Of a DNA stretch of 21,250 nt, positions 7,271 through 14,890 are shown one piece after another (the stretch's first letter is position 1; the number at the start of each line of letters is the position of its first letter). The stretch spans positions 1-21,250 of the forward strand of contig JAHFDU010000022.1 of the NCBI GenBank assembly GCA_023248835.1, written 5' to 3'. The position numbers were made by a program, and so were the translations under genes. This DNA comes from Myxococcales bacterium (GTDB lineage: Bacteria > Myxococcota_A > Polyangia > Palsa-1104). The notes beneath the pieces are model-generated. The model saw only the letters and a list, made by a program, of their open reading frames with translations. It searched no databases and was not told where the DNA came from.

Positions 7271-7292
7271 GGGCCCTGTTTTCGGAATTCTC

Positions 7293-8477
7293 ATGTTTGC
7301 CATTTTTCAAAGAGCAGTTTTTGCCGCAATGGTCGCCCTGGCGATGGCGGCCTGCGCGCCGGCGACCGGTACTACGCTCGAGGGGGTGACGCCTCGTACC
7401 GTGGCTGTAGGCAATGAACTTGAAGTCTATCTGCGCGCTCTCGGTGGCGACTCATTTGATTTCGAATCGGATATCGATTTTTCGCGTCGGACGGTGTTAC
7501 CGTCGCTTTTGCCCTACGGCGGTGGACAGGCGGTATTTCGCTGGACGCCGCTCGCCGACGACGTCGGTGATCACGTGTTCCAGTTCTCGGTCCGTGCCAA
7601 TGGCGTCGACTCTACCGCCACCATGCCGGTGACGGTGCTACCTGGCAGCGACCAATTGGCGTTTCGCCAGCCGATCGGAGCTGGCACCACGTTCGATTTT
7701 TCGGCGCACCCCTGTCTCAGCGTCGAATTTGCGGTCGACAACGCCAGCGCCGACGAGGTCGCGTTGTCGCCAGGCGAGCCGTGGGCCGCCAACGCCGAGC
7801 TTGAGCAGACCGATTCGCTCACCGCGCAATTGAAGTTTTGTCCAACTGCTGCCGAAGTGCGCAGCTCGAGTGTCTTTCCGTTGCTAGTTCTCGCCGACAG
7901 CAAGGATGGAAGGCAGCATGCAGAGAAACGTTTTGCCATCGTCATTGGCAAGATCGCCCCTGCGCTCGACGCCGCGGTGCCGCCGGACGCTGGCAGTAAA
8001 CCGATGGATGCCGCTCGAGTAGACGCTGACCTTCCATCCGTTGATGGCGGCTCGCCCGACGACGGTGGCGACGTTTGCCCGATAGCAGCGCCGGTGATTG
8101 TGCACACCGCCAAGACCGATCAGGACGTTTTCACCTATGAGAGCCCGCTGCACATCAACGCGCTGGTGACCAATCCAGACGGGCTTCAAGGAGTGTTGTT
8201 GTTCTATTCCTCGACGCCGCCTGCCGACATGATGTACCCAGATTTGACCAAGATGAGTTCGATTGAACTTAGCTGCAGTGATTGCACTGAAACCGGCGGC
8301 CATTTTTCGGGCACGGTGCGCAATCCGGTCGCGAGTTTGAAGTCGGGCTCGCGGAAGACTTTTTATTATTTGCTGTCGGCAATCGATTACGACGACGTGC
8401 TCTACCCGGGCTGCGATTACCATGTCACTTTCGATCCTCCGACTGGCCTGCACTCTTTCACCACCGTGAAACCATGA
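7293..8477 (+). CDS. Asp-rich-linker lipoprotein, partner of the downstream metalloprotease
   Basis: This 394-residue product starts with a signal peptide ending at Cys21 in Met-Ala-Ala-Cys, an imperfect but acceptable lipobox. Residues about 30-118 form a beta-sandwich-like domain ('EGVTPRTVAVGNELEVYLRAL', then 'FRWTPLADDVGDHVFQFSV'), resembling cadherin or Ig-like repeats that begin with a 'tp.tv.vG..l...v.a' pattern. Residues about 120-222 form a second beta-rich segment with two cysteines. A linker rich in Asp, Pro and Gly (about 225-262) leads to a C-terminal domain (262-394) with Cys pairs, including 'CSDC' near 330. The pattern is common in myxobacterial surface lipoproteins of unknown function. 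The stop overlaps the next start by four bases (ATGA), so the two proteins are probably made in a fixed ratio and may act together. Confidence 0.75.
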   Translation: MFAIFQRAVFAAMVALAMAACAPATGTTLEGVTPRTVAVGNELEVYLRALGGDSFDFESDIDFSRRTVLPSLLPYGGGQAVFRWTPLADDVGDHVFQFSVRANGVDSTATMPVTVLPGSDQLAFRQPIGAGTTFDFSAHPCLSVEFAVDNASADEVALSPGEPWAANAELEQTDSLTAQLKFCPTAAEVRSSSVFPLLVLADSKDGRQHAEKRFAIVIGKIAPALDAAVPPDAGSKPMDAARVDADLPSVDGGSPDDGGDVCPIAAPVIVHTAKTDQDVFTYESPLHINALVTNPDGLQGVLLFYSSTPPADMMYPDLTKMSSIELSCSDCTETGGHFSGTVRNPVASLKSGSRKTFYYLLSAIDYDDVLYPGCDYHVTFDPPTGLHSFTTVKP

Positions 8478-10462
8478 GGCGGCTACTGGTCGCAGCCATT
8501 CTGGTTGTTGGTGGTTGTGCGTTGCCGTCGCCGCCGGCGATCGATCCGGGCTCGTCGCTGCAGGCGATGGCGGTGAGCGATGTGCAGCCGCTCGTATTGC
8601 TGCCGTCGTCGTCGCTTGCCGTTGGTGGCCAAAATTTCGTCGACGCGGCACAAGGCGTGACCGAAGTGCATCTGGTCGGCAACTTTGTGCCAGCGGCCGG
8701 GATGGCGCAGCCGGTTGACCAAAGCCTGTCGGCGACGGTGGTCGACGCGACGCATTTGAGTGTGGTTTGCGACGAAAAATTTCTTGCCACGCTGCCGGCG
8801 CGGGTCGGTAAGCTCGAGGTGGAGGCCACCGTTGTAGTGCTGAGCAACCTCGACGGCAAACGCTTTGTTTCCTCGCCGATGAGTGTAACTTTGGACCTCC
8901 GCACCTCGCTGCAGCCGAGAGCGGATCAGATCTTGGCGGGCGCGCTTTATCTTAACGACGAGGTGGTCATCGACGGCAAGGATTTCTTGCTCGGCGGCGG
9001 CGAAGGCGAGACGCACGCGATCCTCCAGGGCTGCGTTCTGCCGATTGGTAGTAGCGACGGCGATTGTCAAACCGAGGGCACCCACGTGAGCGGCCTCGAG
9101 TTGATTGCAGCGCCGCCGCAACCGATGACCAGCGAGGGATGGCAGCGCAGAAGGATTGAGTTTCCTTTTTCGCCCGCCATTGTCGGTCTGCACGCCGCCA
9201 GCTTTCAAGGCACGGTTCGGCTGCGCAACGTCGCGCCCGGGTGGAAGTCAGAGCTGAGCCCGCCGACAGCGCTGGCAGTGACGCTCGGCCGGCCGCTGGT
9301 GAGCCGGCTGTCTCCGGCGGCGGTGAGTCTCGGTCAATATTTGGAAGTGCAGGGCAGGGGATTCGTCGGTGCGGCTGCGGATGAAGTGACCTTGCTGCAT
9401 CTGTTTGGCAGCTTTACCGGAAGCGGCCGCACCCGACCGATTGACGTGCGACTGGTGCCGCAGTTCATTTCCGGATCTACCGTTCGCTATGTCGTCGACG
9501 AGCACGATGCGCTCGGGCAGACCATCGATCTGCGACAAAGCTCCGGCCATTTTTCGGGCAAAGTCGAGCCGATTTTGCGGAAAGGCGCGGACGAAGCGAT
9601 CGGGGTCGCCGGCAGAGTTCAATTCGACATCGCGCCAATCAAGCAAGTGGTGTTTGTAAACTTTGAACGGTCCTATTCTGAGACTCTGAAATTGTTTGGT
9701 CTGGCCGCGGCCGATGAGGTGGTTCGGCAGCGCGTGCTTGAGGTGGCGCGGCGCGACTACCTTGGCGTCAACCTGGATTTTCGCACCGAGCGCCCGACCG
9801 ATTTTGCGCTCTACGAACAGATCGATGTCGAAGGGCCGGATCCCAATGACAGCGACGAATTTGGCAAAGACAATACGCCAGGCAAGGACACCGGAAATCT
9901 GCGCCTCTATGATCATGTTGGCGGCGTCAACGCCACCACGCAAATCGACGGATCGCCCGGTTACGGTGGCGTCTTTGCGGTCGAGTTCCTCGGCTTTTCC
10001 AGCCATCCTCCTGCGAGTGTGCGGAGACAGTCAGATCCAGCAAGCGGGTTTGATGACATTTTCGATGCGGTTCGTCCCGATACCGGGATTCCGTTAAGTC
10101 GAGCGGAAGTGGCTGCACTACAGCCGATGGGCGACGCGTCGAGCTGCGGCGCCGGCGTCGATCGCGATGTCGCTGTGGCCTGCGCGGTGCGAGTATTTGG
10201 CAGCCTGGTCGGCACCACCATGACCCACGAAATTGGCCACAGCCTAGGGCTGGCTTTTCCGCACGGCAAAGCCTTTCACGACATCGGGGACGAGCCCAAT
10301 CGGTTGATGGACGCTGGCGGCGGCCGTCCATTCAACGAGCGCGCCGAGTTGCGAGGCGAAGGACCAGCGGTTTTTTGTGACGACGAATTTGACTATCTCA
10401 CCACCATCTTGCCGCACCCGACGCAAAAAGAGCTCGTGGTCGCTCGCCCCGGCTGTCTCTAG
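8474..10462 (+). CDS. Lipoprotein zinc metalloprotease with TIG-like repeats
   Basis: The 662-residue product starts at ATG 8474 inside the preceding stop (ATGA overlap). The signal peptide ends at Cys15 after Val-Gly-Gly, so a surface or periplasmic lipoprotein is expected. Residues about 35-395 hold three beta-rich repeats with 'vqPlvllpsSSLAVGGQNF', 'dqiLAGALYLNDEVVIDGKDF' and 'SRLSPAAVSLGQYLEVQGRGF', a pattern matching IPT/TIG-type Ig-like domains. The C-terminal part (about 400-662) holds the zinc site: His585-Glu586-x-x-His589-x-x-Gly592, followed by a candidate Met-turn, 'NRLMDAGG', with Met612. In classical metzincins the third ligand lies at the position of Phe595; here the nearest candidates are His597 and His602. 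Family members are probably secreted proteases of unknown substrate. The gene converges on the PilZ gene with a 10-bp gap. Confidence 0.82.
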   Translation: MRRLLVAAILVVGGCALPSPPAIDPGSSLQAMAVSDVQPLVLLPSSSLAVGGQNFVDAAQGVTEVHLVGNFVPAAGMAQPVDQSLSATVVDATHLSVVCDEKFLATLPARVGKLEVEATVVVLSNLDGKRFVSSPMSVTLDLRTSLQPRADQILAGALYLNDEVVIDGKDFLLGGGEGETHAILQGCVLPIGSSDGDCQTEGTHVSGLELIAAPPQPMTSEGWQRRRIEFPFSPAIVGLHAASFQGTVRLRNVAPGWKSELSPPTALAVTLGRPLVSRLSPAAVSLGQYLEVQGRGFVGAAADEVTLLHLFGSFTGSGRTRPIDVRLVPQFISGSTVRYVVDEHDALGQTIDLRQSSGHFSGKVEPILRKGADEAIGVAGRVQFDIAPIKQVVFVNFERSYSETLKLFGLAAADEVVRQRVLEVARRDYLGVNLDFRTERPTDFALYEQIDVEGPDPNDSDEFGKDNTPGKDTGNLRLYDHVGGVNATTQIDGSPGYGGVFAVEFLGFSSHPPASVRRQSDPASGFDDIFDAVRPDTGIPLSRAEVAALQPMGDASSCGAGVDRDVAVACAVRVFGSLVGTTMTHEIGHSLGLAFPHGKAFHDIGDEPNRLMDAGGGRPFNERAELRGEGPAVFCDDEFDYLTTILPHPTQKELVVARPGCL

Positions 10463-10472
10463 TCAATCGGGA

Positions 10473-11459
10473 TTAGTTTGCTTGCTTGGCGTGGCTGGTG
10501 AGACGAGTCAGCTGCGCCGACAAGCGCTCGCGCTCGTGTTCGCTGAGATTGACAAACTCAATCCGCACCGCGAACGAGGCGGGACGCTTCATGCACTCGA
10601 TCACGATTGCGGTTACTTCTTGAAAACGCGCGCCCGAAACCTCAAAAGACAGTCGCAGCGAAAGTCCGGCCGGAAGCTCGGCTTCCGTCTCTGCTAGCAT
10701 GCCGCCGGAACTGACATTGACCATCGACCCTTCGCACGGCTCTGGTGCAGCACCGCCATGCTGCGGCGACGAGAACGGCTCAACATGAACGGCTCCGGCG
10801 ATTTCGACGCGTACGTGCTCGCGCTGCTGAATTCTTTCGGGCGCCTCGTCATGGCCAAAACGGGTCAGCCGATCCTCTTTTCCAAGTAGAGTGCAGGTCA
10901 GGCGATAGCGGGCTTCCGAACCGTGGATCAGCGTGAGTGGCAGCTGCGCACCAGAAGAGCGATCGAGATTCTTGGCGCTGCGCACCGCAAAAAACAGCTC
11001 GTTGACGTCGGCCACCTCTCCTCGCACGCCGGCGATGTCGATGGTGGCGCCGACCTGCATTTGGCGCGAAGTCAAAACCGGAAAATGCGCCGGCAATCGA
11101 TCGAAACCAAGCGAGTGCCGGATTCGCCCGACGCGGGCCGCCACCTCTTCGCTCGGCGGCATCAGCGCGTCGGCGCTGGCACTCTCGAACACCGCGATGC
11201 GAGTCAATACGTCGAGAGCGTCGTGGCCACTTTGGCTGCACAATTGGTGCAGCCAGCTCAGATCGTCGTTACCAATGCCCTTGTCGCGCGCCAAACGATC
11301 GGCCTCTAGCCGGCGCGCCTGTCGTCGACGAATCGAAGCGATGAGCTGCCAGGCCAACGCCAGCAACACGATCGCCAACAGTAGAAACAGCGGCCCGTAG
11401 CCGGGATGCGCTCGCTCGCCCCACGTATCCCGCAGTGCCCTGAAAAATTCTTCCATCAT
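10473..11459 (-). CDS. Membrane-anchored PilZ (cyclic-di-GMP-binding) protein
   Basis: The 328-residue product starts at the outer of two adjacent ATGs (11457-11459), behind a GGGAAG-type ribosome-binding site. A single membrane helix at about 22-43 is followed by basic residues, so the rest is cytoplasmic. A region at about 60-130 is helical. Residues about 131-205 resemble the YcgR-type N-terminal beta-domain ('MQVGATIDI...FFAVRS'). The C-terminal PilZ domain carries the c-di-GMP-binding RxxxR (Arg213-x-x-x-Arg217) and N-x-S-x-x-G (Asn248 to Gly253), both intact. PilZ proteins turn the second messenger c-di-GMP into changes in motility, exopolysaccharide or secretion. No output domain is apparent, so the partner is probably another membrane or motility protein. 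The neighbours give no further clue. Confidence 0.88.
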   Translation of the reverse strand: MMEEFFRALRDTWGERAHPGYGPLFLLLAIVLLALAWQLIASIRRRQARRLEADRLARDKGIGNDDLSWLHQLCSQSGHDALDVLTRIAVFESASADALMPPSEEVAARVGRIRHSLGFDRLPAHFPVLTSRQMQVGATIDIAGVRGEVADVNELFFAVRSAKNLDRSSGAQLPLTLIHGSEARYRLTCTLLGKEDRLTRFGHDEAPERIQQREHVRVEIAGAVHVEPFSSPQHGGAAPEPCEGSMVNVSSGGMLAETEAELPAGLSLRLSFEVSGARFQEVTAIVIECMKRPASFAVRIEFVNLSEHERERLSAQLTRLTSHAKQAN

Positions 11460-11832
11460 CGCTTCCCAATATCACACGCGATTGTTGGTTAGCGCAAGCC
11501 GCCATCGTCCTGACCGCCCATCACTTCGGGTGAGCTAAGTAATCGAAACCGATCTCGTTTTTGGCGCAAGGGTTCAGGATCAGTATCACGATCAGGTTTG
11601 GATCTCATTTCTGGCTTCTTCCCATCCGGAAAAAAATCAAAACCGGACGCCAGCGGTCAGAGGCGCCGCCCGAGCCGGGCGACGAGATCGAGGTTTTCGT
11701 TCATCGAAGTGACCCGCAGGACACCGGGATTTCCCTTCGTTCGATCGCAAAAGTCTTGGCCACTCTCGGCATCGCTGGCCAAATGACATTCGGCCGAACA
11801 AAGAAACGTGCAGCTTGATTTCTTCTATTTAG
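11460..11832. other. 373-bp region without a convincing gene
   Basis: It lies between the 5' end of the PilZ gene and the 3' end of the rhodanese-MoeB gene. A plus-strand frame, 11561-11818 (85 codons from TTG), encodes a charged peptide with 'PGDEIEVFVHRSD' and 'IAKVLATLGIAGQ' segments, but it has no ribosome-binding site, no ATG and no family I recognise. It could be a gene remnant. At 11572-11600 the imperfectly repeated GATCA/ATCACGATCAGG-like bases suggest a small degenerate repeat. The promoter of the PilZ gene should lie near 11468-11520, but I see no clear -35/-10 pair. Confidence 0.4.
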
Positions 11833-12987
11833 TCAGCGCTGTAGGCTGCAAAATGCTTCGTAGTCGATGAGTTCGATTTTTTTGTTGGGGTCGCTGCAGA
11901 CAACGCAATTGGGATCGCGCGGCAGTTTGAATTCGCGAAATTTCATCTGCAGCGCGTCGTATTGCAAGAGCCGCCCGACCAGCGACTTGCCGACGCCCAA
12001 GATCAGTTTGACCGCTTCGGTTGCTTGCAACACACCGATGACACCGGGCAGGACGCCGAGCACGCCGGCTTCGTTGCACGACGGTGCCATTCCAGGTGGC
12101 GGCGGCTCGGGATAGAGACAGCGATAGCATGGTCCTTCAAACGGCTTGAACACGGTGAGCTGGCCTTCGAACTGAAAAATCGAGGCGTTGACCACCGATT
12201 TTTTGAGAATCAGCGAGGCGTCGTTGAGTAAGTAGCGAGTTTGAAAATTGTCGGTGCCGTCGACGATGAGATCGTAGTCTTTGATGACGTCGAGCACATT
12301 TTCCGACGACAGCCTGAACGCGTGCTGGTTCACTTTGACGTCGGGGTTGAGCTCGGCAATGGTGCGCGCGGCCGACGCCACTTTGGGCTGCCCGACCCGC
12401 GTGGTGTTGTGGATCACTTGGCGCTGCAAGTTCGATTCGTCGACCACGTCGTCGTCGACCAGACCAATCGTCCCGATACCGGCAGCGGCAAGATAGAGTC
12501 CAGCCGGCGCGCCAAGGCCACCCGCGCCGAGGAGCAGCACTTTCGATTGCAAAAGTTTGGCTTGACCGGCCTCGCCGATTTCCGGCAGCATCAAGTGGCG
12601 CGAGTAGCGCGCCTTTTGTGCGTCGGTAAAAACAAACGGCCGGTCGTAGGGCAGGGCAGCGCGCTTCCACGCGGTGAACCCGCCGGCGAGCGATCGCACA
12701 CTGGTGTAGCCGAGCTCGGCAAGGGTTCGGGCCGCCAGTGCTGAACGTGTACCGCCGGCGCAATAGACCACCACATCGGCGTCGCGCTTAGGCACTGCAT
12801 CCTCGACGCGCAGTTCGAGTTTGCCGCGCGGAATCCAGGTCGCACCGGGAATGTAGCCTTCCAAGTACTCGTCGTTTTCGCGCACGTCGAGCACCGCGTC
12901 GGGTTTTTCGCCTTTCAAAAATTCCGCGACGGTGACTTCGCGTATCTTGGTCTTGACCTCTTTGAGTACGTCTTGAAAATTGGGCAT
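11833..12987 (-). CDS. Rhodanese-MoeB/ThiF fusion, sulfur-carrier adenylyltransferase
   Basis: The protein has 384 residues from ATG 12985-12987, preceded by a GAGG ribosome-binding site. Residues about 15-115 form a rhodanese domain with catalytic Cys76 in 'YCAGGTRS'. From about 122 an E1-like domain follows: nucleotide-binding 'GAGGLGAP' (154-161), 'DDDVVDESNLQRQ' (178-190), 'DGTDNFQTR' (243-251), zinc ligands Cys287/Cys290 and Cys361/Cys364, and the conserved Cys304 of 'SCNEAGVLG'. Such enzymes adenylate the C-terminal Gly-Gly of MoaD- or ThiS-like sulfur carriers and supply the sulfur for molybdopterin, thiamine or thiolated tRNA. MoeZ and MOCS3/Uba4 have the reverse order, E1 first and rhodanese last; rhodanese-first versions do occur in bacteria. 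No carrier protein gene lies nearby, so the exact pathway (MoeB, ThiF or another) is undecided. It is divergent from the Fe-S carrier gene. Confidence 0.9.
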   Translation of the reverse strand: MPNFQDVLKEVKTKIREVTVAEFLKGEKPDAVLDVRENDEYLEGYIPGATWIPRGKLELRVEDAVPKRDADVVVYCAGGTRSALAARTLAELGYTSVRSLAGGFTAWKRAALPYDRPFVFTDAQKARYSRHLMLPEIGEAGQAKLLQSKVLLLGAGGLGAPAGLYLAAAGIGTIGLVDDDVVDESNLQRQVIHNTTRVGQPKVASAARTIAELNPDVKVNQHAFRLSSENVLDVIKDYDLIVDGTDNFQTRYLLNDASLILKKSVVNASIFQFEGQLTVFKPFEGPCYRCLYPEPPPPGMAPSCNEAGVLGVLPGVIGVLQATEAVKLILGVGKSLVGRLLQYDALQMKFREFKLPRDPNCVVCSDPNKKIELIDYEAFCSLQR

Positions 12988-13059
12988 AAAACCTCGCGTA
13001 GTCTATTTTGCACCAACCTTTCGTTCTGTGCTATGGACTGGCTGCGAAGGCGTTCGTGG

Positions 13060-13082
13060 TATAGAATTAAAGAAACAAGGAG
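13060..13082 (+). promoter_or_regulatory. Possible -10 box and ribosome-binding site of the Fe-S carrier gene
   Basis: TAGAAT at 13062-13067 matches the -10 consensus at five of six positions, but no good -35 box lies 16-18 bp upstream. AAGGAG at 13077-13082 is a strong ribosome-binding site and supports ATG 13089. The 101-bp divergent spacer must also hold the promoter of the rhodanese-MoeB gene, which I cannot locate. Confidence 0.4.
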
Positions 13083-13088
13083 ACTGAC

Positions 13089-13484
13089 ATGGACAACGCA
13101 GAAGCGGCGGTGCAGCGCTCAAGTGATACGCCGATGGAAACTGAAACCGTCGAAGAGCCGATGCTGGGGCTCACCGAGCTGGCGGCGGCCAAGGTCAAAG
13201 AAATTCAGTCGGCCGAAGCGATTGATCCGAACTTTGGCCTGCGGCTGCGCGTCGTCGGCGGCGGCTGCTCGGGCTTTGCCTACGATCTGTATTTTGATGC
13301 CAAGGCCGACGGTGATCGCCTGTTTGACTCGCACGGCGTGCAGCTGTTCGTCGACCAGATGAGCCTGCAATATCTCGCCGGCACCACCGTCGACTACGTC
13401 GAGGGACTGCAGGGCGCGGGCTTCAAATTCGGCAATCCCAACGTCAAGAGTACCTGCGGCTGCGGCAGCTCCTTTAGCGTCTAG
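13089..13484 (+). CDS. A-type iron-sulfur carrier protein (IscA/ErpA/SufA family)
   Basis: The protein has 131 residues, with an N-terminal acidic extension of about 25 residues before the usual start of the family domain ('MLGLTELAAAKVKEI'). The three conserved cysteines are present: Cys60 in 'GGGCSGF' and Cys123/Cys125 in the C-terminal 'CGCGSSF'. A-type carriers bind a [2Fe-2S] or [4Fe-4S] cluster between subunits and pass it from the assembly scaffold to apo-proteins in the cytoplasm. Known members are about 105-125 residues, so the length is slightly above normal because of the extension. IscA, ErpA and SufA cannot be told apart from sequence alone without a tree. The start is supported by an AAGGAG site. 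The FAD oxidoreductase gene begins ten bases after the stop, so the two are probably co-transcribed. Confidence 0.92.
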   Translation: MDNAEAAVQRSSDTPMETETVEEPMLGLTELAAAKVKEIQSAEAIDPNFGLRLRVVGGGCSGFAYDLYFDAKADGDRLFDSHGVQLFVDQMSLQYLAGTTVDYVEGLQGAGFKFGNPNVKSTCGCGSSFSV

Positions 13485-13494
13485 CCAAAAATCG

Positions 13495-14859
13495 GTGACC
13501 CCAGATTTCGAGCGTGAACTTGGGGCGTCAAGAGTCGTGCGGGACAGCTCTCGGCTCGAGCGCTTCTCGGTCGACGAATCTGGGCTTGGTCGCTTTCCGC
13601 CGGAATGCGCGGTGCTCTGCGAATCTCGCGACGAAGTAGAGCTGGTGCTTCGGCTCTGCCAGGAGCATCGAATTCCGGTGACCCCGCGAGGTGCTGGCAG
13701 CGGTATGACCGGTGGCGCGCTGCCGGTGCGCGGTGGCGTCGTGCTGTCGACCGAGAAAATGACTCGTATCAAAGAGATCAACAGCGACGATCTTTTTGCA
13801 GTGGTCGAGCCCGGCGTTCTGACTGGGGATCTGCAGACCGCAGTCGAGGCAGCAGGACTTTTTTATCCGCCCGATCCGGCGTCGCTGGCGATCTGTTCTC
13901 TCGGCGGCAACGTGGCCGAAAACGCAGGGGGGCCGCGCGCGTTCAAGTATGGCGTGACCCGGGAGTATGTACTCGGCCTCAATTTTTCACTTGCCGGTGG
14001 AGAGTCGATGTTCGCAGGCTGTCGCACACCCAAGGGCGTCACCGGTTACGACGTCGTTGGCGCGCTGGTCGGCAGCGAAGGCACTTTTGCCGTTGTCACT
14101 GAGATGATTTTGAAGCTGTTGCCAGCGCCACCGGCGGTGGCGACGCTGCTGGCGGTTTTTCCCGATGCGCGCATCGCCGGTCAAGCGGTGTCGAAAGTGA
14201 TTCAGCTCGGTTCTCGGCCACGTGCACTAGAGCTTCTTGATCGCGCAACCATCGAGCATCTACGCGGTCGCACGCCGTACCGATTGCCCGAGAACGCCGG
14301 TGCTCTACTCATTGTGGAAATCGACGGAGAGCCCGAAGGCGTAGGACCAGCGATCGAGCGCGCCGGGCAAGCTTGTGAAAAGTCGGGCGCAGTCGAGGTG
14401 GTACTCGCGCAAAATGAAAGCGAGCGGCGCCGATTATGGGAGACGCGCCGACTGGCCAATCCCACTTTGAAGGCGGCGTGTCGACGAAAAATTGCCGAAG
14501 ACATCGTGGTGCCGCGCTCACAGATCGCCGCCATGCTCGATCGCGTCGACCAAATTTCAGCCGAGACAAAAGTAGCCTGCGCCACCTACGGACATGCCGG
14601 CGACGGCAATCTGCACATCAATCTGATGCTCGACGATGAACAGCTGACTCCACAAGTCGATCAAGCGATGGATTCGATCATGCGCGCCACGCTCGATCTA
14701 GGTGGCACGCTCGCGGGAGAGCACGGCACCGGGCTACTCAAGATGAAATATCTGCCGTGGGAACAGTCGCCGCCGCTGTTGCGTTTGCAGCGCAAACTAA
14801 AAAAAGTTTTCGATCCTGAAGATCTCCTCAACCCGGGAAAAATCATCCCCAACGATTAG
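13495..14859 (+). CDS. GlcD-type FAD-linked oxidase (glycolate or D-lactate dehydrogenase family)
   Basis: The product has 454 residues from GTG 13495, ten bases after the previous stop; no good ribosome-binding site is visible, so translation may depend on coupling. The N-terminal FAD-binding type 4 domain shows 'PRGAGSGMTGGALPV' (about 63-77), 'CSLGGNVAENAGG' (about 138-150) and 'GSEGTFAVVTE'. The C-terminal FAD-oxidase domain shows 'YGHAGDGNLHIN' (about 364-375), 'GEHGTG' and the terminal 'FDPEDLLNPGKI', which is typical of GlcD and D-lactate dehydrogenases. The family oxidises 2-hydroxy acids and passes electrons to a quinone or flavoprotein. GlcE and GlcF, which complete glycolate oxidase, are absent, so a stand-alone D-lactate- or D-2-hydroxyglutarate-type dehydrogenase is as likely. 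The gene converges on the flavoprotein operon with a seven-base gap. Confidence 0.9.
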   Translation: MTPDFERELGASRVVRDSSRLERFSVDESGLGRFPPECAVLCESRDEVELVLRLCQEHRIPVTPRGAGSGMTGGALPVRGGVVLSTEKMTRIKEINSDDLFAVVEPGVLTGDLQTAVEAAGLFYPPDPASLAICSLGGNVAENAGGPRAFKYGVTREYVLGLNFSLAGGESMFAGCRTPKGVTGYDVVGALVGSEGTFAVVTEMILKLLPAPPAVATLLAVFPDARIAGQAVSKVIQLGSRPRALELLDRATIEHLRGRTPYRLPENAGALLIVEIDGEPEGVGPAIERAGQACEKSGAVEVVLAQNESERRRLWETRRLANPTLKAACRRKIAEDIVVPRSQIAAMLDRVDQISAETKVACATYGHAGDGNLHINLMLDDEQLTPQVDQAMDSIMRATLDLGGTLAGEHGTGLLKMKYLPWEQSPPLLRLQRKLKKVFDPEDLLNPGKIIPND

Positions 14860-14866
14860 ACCGAAA

Positions 14867-14890
14867 TCACGTTGACGTGATCACGTGATC
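14867..14890. repeat. Nested palindromes at a convergent gene junction
   Basis: TCACGT-TG-ACGTGA (14867-14880), ACGTGATCACGT (14875-14886) and GATCACGTGATC (14879-14890) overlap one another, each perfect or nearly so. They cover the stop codon and last seven codons of the minus-strand flavoprotein, seven bases after the end of the plus-strand oxidase gene. No T-tract follows, so intrinsic termination is unproven; a protein-binding site is the alternative. Confidence 0.6.

Larger units (their letters stand above)
6899..7292. other. Non-coding region of 394 bp between divergent lipoprotein genes
   Basis: No convincing gene lies here. From left to right it contains a duplicated 20-bp motif (6921-6965), an inverted-repeat element flanked by an 8-bp direct repeat (6988-7230), and a sigma70-like promoter facing right (7242-7270). 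Each is described separately. Confidence 0.7.

Noticed and set aside
8483..9208. 241-codon minus-strand open frame
   Set aside because: Antisense to the TIG-repeat part of the metalloprotease; rich in Arg and His with no recognisable domain.
9248..10006. 252-codon minus-strand open frame
   Set aside because: Antisense to the metalloprotease, no signature, no ribosome-binding site.
14875..14886. Intrinsic terminator for the 13495-14859 gene
   Set aside because: The palindrome is present but has no loop of suitable size and no following T-run on either strand, so it is recorded only as a palindrome.
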